From JAFARE01 sp035566535 (GTDB taxonomy: Bacteria > Chloroflexota > Dormibacteria > Aeolococcales > Aeolococcaceae): a stretch of 11,510 nt of DNA. The DNA lies in contig DATMRA010000100.1 in the NCBI GenBank assembly GCA_035566535.1, positions 1 through 11,510 on the forward strand, in the 5' to 3' direction. Numbering within the stretch: the stretch's first letter is position 1; the number at the start of each line of letters is the position of its first letter. The translations under genes were made by a program, and so were the position numbers. This document shows positions 6,002 through 11,510 of the stretch, one piece after another. The notes below the pieces were generated by a model. That model saw only the letters and a list, made by a program, of their open reading frames with translations, searched no databases and was not told the DNA's origin.

Positions 6002-7181
6002 CGCCAGTAGTGTGGACCGCCGGCAACCGCTGCGCCTCTTCTATCGGCGGCGCTGCCATATGACGCAGCATGGCTATCCCGCCGGTGCGCAGGAAGCGCA
6101 CCAACAGCAGCACGGTGGCTCCGAGGAAGGCGATATCGACAAACGTGTTCGGATCCCACGCGATCGTCGTGTTGAAGACCGTGACGTTGCGGTTCGTTGG
6201 CACGACGCCGAGCGCGACGAAGACGAGCCCCACAAGGAAGCCTGCCAGCGCCATCGTTATGTACGAAATGACAAAGAGATACGCGCTGACCCTGCCGGTG
6301 TAGTACTTCCGGTAGATGTTGAGAATCGGGATGATGATGAGGTCGCCGAAGATGAAGGCGATCGCACCGCCGAAGCTGATCCCGCCTCGCCAGAGCACTG
6401 CGGCGAGCGGGACGTTGCCCACCGAGCAGACATAGCTGAGCAAAGCGACGAGCGGTCCGATCAAAGCGCCCCAGATCTCCGGACCGATGCCCTGGCCAGA
6501 CAGGAACAGCTTGGACCAGAACTCGTTCGGCACCCACGAGCCGATCGCGCCTGCGATGAGAAACCCGAGCACGAGGTCGGTCCAGAGGCTGTAGATGTTC
6601 ATGAAGAAGTAGTGGGTGATCGAGGTGAGCGCGCTGGGGGAGAGCAGGCGCTTGATCAATGGACCATCCGTTACCGACATGTCCATGGCCGCATGCCCCT
6701 CCATCCTGCCGACCAGGCCGCGCTCCGCCTGACGCTGCGCTCGCTCGACAAGGGAACGACGCAGAGTCAGACGGAACAGAAACGCGAGGAACACCACCAT
6801 CAGCAGGCCACCCGCGAATTCGGCCGCCAGGAACTGCCAGCCCAGAAGGATGAGCAGGACCAGGCCGAGCTCGAAGACGAGGTTGGTGGACGCGAACTCG
6901 AAGATGATCGCGTTGGGTAAGGTCGCGCCCTTGCGGAAGAGGGTGCGCGCCAAGGCTACCGCGGCGTAGGAGCAGGAGGACGATGCGGCGCCGAATGCCG
7001 TGGCAAGCGCCACAGACCGTGCATTGTCACGGCCGAGCATCCGCGAGACGGTCTGCTTCGAAACGAGTGTTTCGACCACGGCGGACAGCAAGAAACCGAG
7101 TCCGAGGGGCCAGAGCACCTGCCAGAACATGGCGAACGCCAGGCGGAGGGCGTCGCCGAGGTGACTGAGCACGAAGCTCAT
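5982..7181 (-). CDS. ArsP/COG0701-type permease with His-rich C-terminus
   Basis: A 399-residue polytopic membrane protein of the ArsP_1 permease family. Some members export organoarsenicals, and others are linked to metals: the M. tuberculosis Rv2963 permease is, from memory, part of the copper-responsive RicR regulon. Roughly eight to ten hydrophobic segments fall in two halves. The family signatures are GAASSSCSYAAVALARTLFRKGA (64-86, C70) and SYVCSVGNVPLAAVLWRGGISFGGAIAFIFGDLIIIPIL (249-287, C252). A hydrophilic linker at about 140-178 joins the halves. The tail ends GDAHHHH (393-399), a possible metal-binding tail. The start ATG at 7181 lies 4 bp after the stop of the redox fusion gene, so the two are co-transcribed. 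Transport is well supported; the substrate (metal, metalloid or other) is inference. Confidence 0.9.
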   Translation of the reverse strand: MSFVLSHLGDALRLAFAMFWQVLWPLGLGFLLSAVVETLVSKQTVSRMLGRDNARSVALATAFGAASSSCSYAAVALARTLFRKGATLPNAIIFEFASTNLVFELGLVLLILLGWQFLAAEFAGGLLMVVFLAFLFRLTLRRSLVERAQRQAERGLVGRMEGHAAMDMSVTDGPLIKRLLSPSALTSITHYFFMNIYSLWTDLVLGFLIAGAIGSWVPNEFWSKLFLSGQGIGPEIWGALIGPLVALLSYVCSVGNVPLAAVLWRGGISFGGAIAFIFGDLIIIPILNIYRKYYTGRVSAYLFVISYITMALAGFLVGLVFVALGVVPTNRNVTVFNTTIAWDPNTFVDIAFLGATVLLLVRFLRTGGIAMLRHMAAPPIEEAQRLPAVHTTGDAHHHH

Positions 7182-7185
7182 CGCC

Positions 7186-8874
7186 TCAGCCTTGAGGAGT
7201 CACGGGGTGCCGCGGGTTGAGGTAGTCGTACACGAACCGCACCGCCATCGCGCCCTCGCCAACCGCCGACGCAACCCGCTTGATGGATCCACTGCGAACG
7301 TCACCCGCGGCAAACACACCGGCGCGGCTCGTCTCGAGTGGAAGCCGGACAGCACCGTCCGCGTCGGCGGGGAGGTCCCTCCCTGTGAGGACGAAACCGT
7401 GTTCGTCCAGTGCGATCTCACCGGCGAGCCAATCGGTGTGGGGTTCGGCGCCGATGAAGACGAAGAGCGCGCACACGTCGAGCGTGCGTCGAGATCCGTC
7501 GACGGTGGACTCTATCTGCAGCCCCGTGATCCCGCCATCTCCGAGGAGCTGACGCACTTCGGTCTGCAGCAGCACCTCGATGTTGTCGTGGCTTTCGATC
7601 TGGTGGATCAGGTAACGCGACATCGTTTCCGAGAGCCCTGACCGCCGCACGAGAACGTACACGCGCTTGCAACGGCGAGCGAGAAACACCGCCGCCTGGC
7701 CGGCAGAGTTGCCGCCGCCGACCAGGGCGACCGAGTCGCCGGCGCACATTCTGGCTTCAGCGACCGTGGCGGCGTAGTAGACGCCCACACCCTCCAGCTC
7801 AGCCAGTCGTTCCAGCGGGAGGCGCGCATACTGCGCCCCGGTGGCGATGATCACGGAGCGCGCCAGTATGTGGTCTCCACTCGACAGGCGCACGCGGTGC
7901 ATGCCGTCGACCTGTTCGAGCGCAACAGCATCACAGGGAACCGTGATCCGCGCGTTGAATTTCTCGGCCTGCAGCTGCGCCCTCACCGCGAGCTCTCTAC
8001 CGGACACTCCGGCCGGAAAGCCCAGGTAATTTTCGATCCGGCTCGACGTCCCCGCCTGGCCCCCGACCGCGATATTGTCGATCGCGAGCGTGTTCAATCC
8101 TTCAGACGCTCCATACACGGAGGCAGCAAGTCCAGCGGGCCCGGCCCCGACAACAAGCAGGTCGAACACGTCCGTGGACTGCGTGTTTGGGACAAATCCC
8201 AGCGTTTCAGCGAGGGCCTCATTCGAGGGATTCCGCAGCACGATGGTCCCCGCGATGACAACCGGTGTCTCGTGAGCAGCAATGTTGAAATCGCACAGCA
8301 CGCCTTCAGCTTCTGGGTCGCGTTCCACGTCGAGCCAGCCGAAGGGAAGGCCATTGCGCGTAAGGAAATCGAGCAGGCGCCGTGTGTCAGCGGAAAAGCG
8401 TGAACCAACCACCCTGAGCCCCAGCCCTTGCCCGATGAGCTTTGCGCGGCGCACGAGAAATGCGCGGAGGATGATGTCGCTAAGGGCGGGCTCCTCGTCG
8501 ATGATCCTTCGCAGTGCGTCTGTCTGAACCTCGATCACGCGGCTTGCGTCGCGCGCGACGGCCGTGAATGGGAAGAGCTGATGGGACAGCAACCCGACCT
8601 CGCCGATGAACCCGCCGGGACCGCGCTCAGCCACAACCTGCTCACGCCGCCCTCTGAAGTCGTCGATTACCGCAATGCGCCCTTCGACGATCGCCAGGAA
8701 GTTGTAGACGTCGCCTGGGTGGAATAGAACCTCGCCGGCTGCGACCGTTCGCTCGCTGCCGACCTGCCGCAGCTCGTCGAGCTGCTCCAACGTCAGCTCT
8801 GGTTCCGCGGCCCCGCTCTCGACCAGAGCAAGTGCGCTGCTCAGCTGCTGCCGCGAATCGTCCTGTCCACCCAT
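7186..8874 (-). CDS. Cyclic-nucleotide-binding-fold / thioredoxin-fold / thioredoxin-reductase-like fusion
   Basis: A 562-residue three-part protein. Residues about 30-140 form a cNMP-binding beta-barrel (GFIGEVGLLSHQLFPFTA, 88-105), but the phosphate-binding arginine expected ten residues after E92 is P102, so classical cAMP binding is doubtful. Residues about 153-228 resemble a thioredoxin/glutaredoxin fold with no CxxC: the active-site position reads SADT (161-164), and a cis-Pro motif TPVVI (203-207) remains. Residues about 236-555 form an FAD/NAD(P)H thioredoxin-reductase-like module with GAGPAGLA (243-250), VGGQ (270-273), IATGA (343-347), NAD(P) site GGGNSAG (386-392) and GVFAAGD (519-525). 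The redox CxxC of true thioredoxin reductases is replaced by YYAATVAEARMC (366-377). It therefore cannot reduce thioredoxin in the usual way. First gene of the five-gene operon; ATG at 8874 has a weak ribosome binding site. Confidence 0.92.
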   Translation of the reverse strand: MGGQDDSRQQLSSALALVESGAAEPELTLEQLDELRQVGSERTVAAGEVLFHPGDVYNFLAIVEGRIAVIDDFRGRREQVVAERGPGGFIGEVGLLSHQLFPFTAVARDASRVIEVQTDALRRIIDEEPALSDIILRAFLVRRAKLIGQGLGLRVVGSRFSADTRRLLDFLTRNGLPFGWLDVERDPEAEGVLCDFNIAAHETPVVIAGTIVLRNPSNEALAETLGFVPNTQSTDVFDLLVVGAGPAGLAASVYGASEGLNTLAIDNIAVGGQAGTSSRIENYLGFPAGVSGRELAVRAQLQAEKFNARITVPCDAVALEQVDGMHRVRLSSGDHILARSVIIATGAQYARLPLERLAELEGVGVYYAATVAEARMCAGDSVALVGGGNSAGQAAVFLARRCKRVYVLVRRSGLSETMSRYLIHQIESHDNIEVLLQTEVRQLLGDGGITGLQIESTVDGSRRTLDVCALFVFIGAEPHTDWLAGEIALDEHGFVLTGRDLPADADGAVRLPLETSRAGVFAAGDVRSGSIKRVASAVGEGAMAVRFVYDYLNPRHPVTPQG

Positions 8875-8876
8875 GC

Positions 8877-8888
8877 CACACCAGTGTG
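8877..8888. promoter_or_regulatory. Inverted repeat in the 59-bp divergent promoter region
   Basis: CACAC-CA-GTGTG has perfect 5-bp arms and a 2-nt spacer. It lies 2 bp upstream of the operon's first ATG (8874) and about 45 bp upstream of the ATPase start (8934). It is placed to influence either gene, perhaps as an operator. It does not match the CRP spacing, and the arms are short. Confidence 0.3.
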
Positions 8889-8933
8889 CACGTCGACCCG
8901 CATCTCCCGAGCGGAGCCGGTCATGATCCCCGG

Positions 8934-11318
8934 ATGACCCCTCCGGAGACCGCCGAGACCCCGCTCACAGGCCTCACGGCCGGCGACGTTGCAGCACGGG
9001 TTGGCCGCGGTCAGACGAACGCCAGTGGCGAGCGCAGCAGCCGGACTCTTGGCGAGATCCTTCGCGCGAACATCTTCACCCGGTTCAACTTCATCCTCGG
9101 AACGTTGCTCGTGGCGATCCTTGCCGTCGGGCAGATACAGGACGCGCTTTTCGGCATCGTGCTGATCAGTAACTCCCTCATCGGCATCGTGCAGGAGGTG
9201 CGCGCGAAGCGGACCCTCGACCAACTCGCGGTGCTGAACGCGCCGCGCGCGCGCGTGATTCGCGACAACGTGACGACGGACGTCGCTGTGGAGCAAGTCG
9301 TGCTGGATGACATCGTCGATGTGCACACAGGCGACCAGATCGTGACCGACGGCACCGTGCGCACGTCTGCCGGCATGCAGGTCGACGAGTCCCTGCTCAC
9401 CGGAGAGTCGGAGCCGGTTGAGAAGAGCGCCGGCGGTCAGGTTCTTTCGGGCAGTTTCGTGGTGTCGGGATCAGGGCGCTACCAGGCAACGGCGGTCGGC
9501 GCCGACGCCTACGCACGCAAGCTGGCTGCAGAGGCGCGGCGATTCAAGCTCGCGCATTCAGAGCTCATCGCGGGTATCAGCCGGATACTGACCTACATAA
9601 CCTGGGCGATCCCACCCATCGCCGCGTTGCTGGTGTTCAGTCAGTTGCACGCCGGCGGCACGTGGCGTGACGCGGTGACCGGCACGGTTGCGGGCCTGGT
9701 CGGCATGGTCCCTCAGGGATTGGTCCTGCTCACCAGCATCGCGTTTGGCGTTGCGGCAGTCACGCTGGCCCGACGCAAGGTCCTCGTGCAACAACTCCCG
9801 GCGGTGGAGGGATTGGCGCGTGTTGACATCGTCTGTTTCGACAAGACCGGGACGCTCACCGATGGGACCATCGCGTTCGACCGCGTGGAGCGGCTCGACG
9901 ACGCGGCGCCCGTCGAAGCCGCGCTCGCAGCGCTCGCTGATGACGAGAATCGCAACACGACGCTCGCGGCTGTTGCAGAAGCCTTCCCGACGCCCGTCGA
10001 TTGGGTGCGCAGCCAGTCGGTACCCTTCTCGTCAGCGCGCAAGTGGAGCGCAGCGAATTTCGGAACCAACGGTACGTGGGTGCTGGGGGCACCGGAAATG
10101 GTGCTGTCCAGTGATCGCTCCCGCGAGTTGGGCCGCGCCGGTGATCTCGCGGCCACGGGTGAACGCGTCCTGGTGCTGGCGCGCTCCGACGCGCAGCTCG
10201 ACGGCGAGAAACTGCCGCCGGTGCGCGCAGTTGCGTTTGTGCTCTTCGCGGAACAGGTGCGGGCCGACGCCGCCGAGACCATCGCGTACTTCGCACAGCA
10301 GGGAGTCGCCATGAAGGTCATCTCCGGCGACAGCCCTCGCACTGTGAGCGCGGTCGCCGCCCGTGTCGGCCTCCCGCACGCCGACGAACCCGTCGACGCG
10401 CGCGAACTCCCCGACGACGCCGACTCCCTTGGCGCCATCGTCGAAGAGCGCAGCGTGTTCGGGCGCGTGACGCCTCGCCAGAAGCAATCAATGGTTACAT
10501 CGCTGCAAGCACGGGGACACACCGTGGCCATGACCGGCGACGGCGTGAACGACGCGCTGGCGCTCAAGCTCGCCGACATCGGCATCGCCATGGGGTCGGG
10601 AGCGTCGGCCACCAAATCGGTGGCGCAGCTCGTGCTGCTGGACGGGCGCTTCGCGAGCATGCCCGGAGTCGTGGCCGAGGGGCGCCGCGTCACAGCCAAC
10701 ATCGAGAGAGTGGCCAACGTGTTCATCACCAAGACCGTGTGGGCGACCTTGCTGGCACTCGCGGTCGGCATCGCCCTGTGGCCGTATCCGTTCCTACCCC
10801 GCGACCTGACGATCATCGACACGCTGACCATCGGGATACCCTCTTTCTTCCTGGCACTGGCGCCCAACCTGCGACGCTACGTGCCCGGTTTCGTCGGCCG
10901 CGTGCTGCGCTTCACGGTCCCCGCGGGCGTCGTTGTCGCCGCCGCTACCTTCGCCGCATTCTGGCTCGCGCGTTCCCGTGACCTGCCGCTGGTGCAGCAG
11001 CGCACCGGGGCAACGTTGGTGGCGCTCATGCTCAGCCTCGCCGTGCTGGTGATCCTGGCGCTTCCGCTGACCTGGCGGCGCGCGGTCCTCGTCTGCTTGA
11101 TGATTGTCAGCTTCGTGCTGCTGTTTCCGTTCGCCGCCGTGCGCCGGTTCTACGCGCTGGAGTTGCCCACGGACGTGCTCGGCGCCACGATGCTCATTGG
11201 CGTTGCTGGTATCGCCGTGCTGATATGGACTGCGGTGCTGCTACGACGGCGTGGCCACGGCCCGGCCGCCGCGGGCCAGCTCAGCCGCCGCGGAGATCCT
11301 GATGTTCGAACGGGCTAG
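8934..11318 (+). CDS. CtpE-type P-type ATPase (HAD-IC family cation transporter)
   Basis: A 794-residue P-type ATPase without an N-terminal metal-binding domain. It shows actuator TGES (156-159), phosphorylated aspartate D303 in DKTGTLTDG, the KVISGD region (461-466) and hinge MTGDGVND (533-540). N-terminal transmembrane helices lie at about 50-86, an M3/M4 pair at 217-275 and about six C-terminal segments at 598-770. It resembles mycobacterial CtpE and streptococcal CaxP, linked to calcium. However, the M4 glutamate of the PEGL motif is Q261 (PQGL), and in M6 the residues aligned with SERCA N796/T799/D800 are D629/T632/I633, so ion selectivity is uncertain. ATG at 8934 is preferred over the longer open frame from 8832, which would run into the divergent gene; the ribosome binding site is weak. 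It is divergent from the redox/permease operon across 59 bp. Confidence 0.93.
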   Translation: MTPPETAETPLTGLTAGDVAARVGRGQTNASGERSSRTLGEILRANIFTRFNFILGTLLVAILAVGQIQDALFGIVLISNSLIGIVQEVRAKRTLDQLAVLNAPRARVIRDNVTTDVAVEQVVLDDIVDVHTGDQIVTDGTVRTSAGMQVDESLLTGESEPVEKSAGGQVLSGSFVVSGSGRYQATAVGADAYARKLAAEARRFKLAHSELIAGISRILTYITWAIPPIAALLVFSQLHAGGTWRDAVTGTVAGLVGMVPQGLVLLTSIAFGVAAVTLARRKVLVQQLPAVEGLARVDIVCFDKTGTLTDGTIAFDRVERLDDAAPVEAALAALADDENRNTTLAAVAEAFPTPVDWVRSQSVPFSSARKWSAANFGTNGTWVLGAPEMVLSSDRSRELGRAGDLAATGERVLVLARSDAQLDGEKLPPVRAVAFVLFAEQVRADAAETIAYFAQQGVAMKVISGDSPRTVSAVAARVGLPHADEPVDARELPDDADSLGAIVEERSVFGRVTPRQKQSMVTSLQARGHTVAMTGDGVNDALALKLADIGIAMGSGASATKSVAQLVLLDGRFASMPGVVAEGRRVTANIERVANVFITKTVWATLLALAVGIALWPYPFLPRDLTIIDTLTIGIPSFFLALAPNLRRYVPGFVGRVLRFTVPAGVVVAAATFAAFWLARSRDLPLVQQRTGATLVALMLSLAVLVILALPLTWRRAVLVCLMIVSFVLLFPFAAVRRFYALELPTDVLGATMLIGVAGIAVLIWTAVLLRRRGHGPAAAGQLSRRGDPDVRTG

Positions 11319-11506
11319 GCCGCGGGCATCGAGGGTGCAGCGGAATCGCGCTGCTCGTTGTGCTGGACGAGCGGGCCGTTCCGGCTCTCACGTTCGCGCT
11401 GCTCTCGCTCAACTCTGTTGGTCCGGATCAATCGCATGATGAGTTGATCGAACGGCTCGTCCGGACCCAATGGCTGTTGTCTGGATTTCGCGAAATGTGT
11501 GGTCAT
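11315..11506 (-). CDS. Possible small hypothetical protein
   Basis: A 63-residue hydrophilic reading frame beginning MTTHFAKSRQQ, with a probable charged helix (DQLIMRLIRTNRVEREQRERES, about 20-41) and no transmembrane segment or cysteine. I do not recognise a family. Its TAG stop overlaps the ATPase stop tail-to-tail in a CTAG, an arrangement common for real convergent genes. The space after the ATPase holds nothing else. Too little upstream sequence remains to judge promoter or ribosome binding site. It could equally be non-coding. Confidence 0.4.
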   Translation of the reverse strand: MTTHFAKSRQQPLGPDEPFDQLIMRLIRTNRVEREQRERESRNGPLVQHNEQRDSAAPSMPAA

Positions 11507-11510
11507 GCGT

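Noticed and set aside
5817..6920. 367-codon plus-strand open frame opposite the two permease genes
   Set aside because: It is a GC-bias shadow: extremely charged, low-hydrophobicity translation with no domain, and it crosses the boundary of two well-supported minus-strand genes.
8832..8933. Longer N-terminus for the P-type ATPase
   Set aside because: It would overlap the start of the divergent fusion gene and has no family similarity; ATG 8934 gives a normal N-terminus.

Overview
This is a high-GC bacterial chromosomal window with no rRNA, tRNA, CRISPR array, insertion sequence or phage gene. Coding density is very high, with short gaps and several start/stop overlaps. GTG and TTG starts are used alongside ATG. 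The gene families (CtpE-type P-type ATPase, YdeI/OmdA protein, Cys-less DksA/TraR protein, CRP-type regulator) fit a GC-rich soil or environmental bacterium. An actinobacterium, or a Chloroflexota/Dormibacterota relative, seems plausible, but the window does not fix the phylum.

Left part (1-3356): unrelated housekeeping or accessory genes. A YdeI/OmdA-family gene runs off the left edge on the minus strand. A RibD-C/DHFR-like reductase on the plus strand diverges from it. That gene overlaps tail-to-tail with a minus-strand SRPBCC protein. Then, still on the minus strand, come a DksA/TraR-like protein that has lost all four zinc-finger cysteines and a berberine-bridge-type FAD oxidoreductase.

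Centre (3468-8874): five minus-strand genes packed as one operon, with junctions of 4-bp gap, 20-bp overlap, 4-bp overlap and 9-bp gap. In transcription order they encode (1) a cyclic-nucleotide-binding-fold / thioredoxin-fold / thioredoxin-reductase-like fusion, (2) an ArsP/COG0701-type permease with a His-rich tail, (3) a DevC/MacB-type FtsX permease, (4) its LolD/MacB-type ATPase, and (5) a CRP/FNR-family regulator with a CRP-like recognition helix. Just past the regulator, in front of the FAD oxidoreductase gene, lie two tandem CRP-like sites 23 bp apart. The stronger matches the CRP consensus at 9 of 10 positions.

Right part (8934-11318): a plus-strand CtpE-type P-type ATPase is divergent from the operon across only 59 bp. 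A small hypothetical gene may run towards it from the right edge.

Working picture (inference): the operon and the divergent ATPase form an envelope, ion or redox stress module. Two transport systems are co-expressed with a flavin redox sensor-like enzyme and a CRP-type regulator, which probably also controls the neighbouring FAD oxidoreductase. The substrates of all three transporters are unknown.
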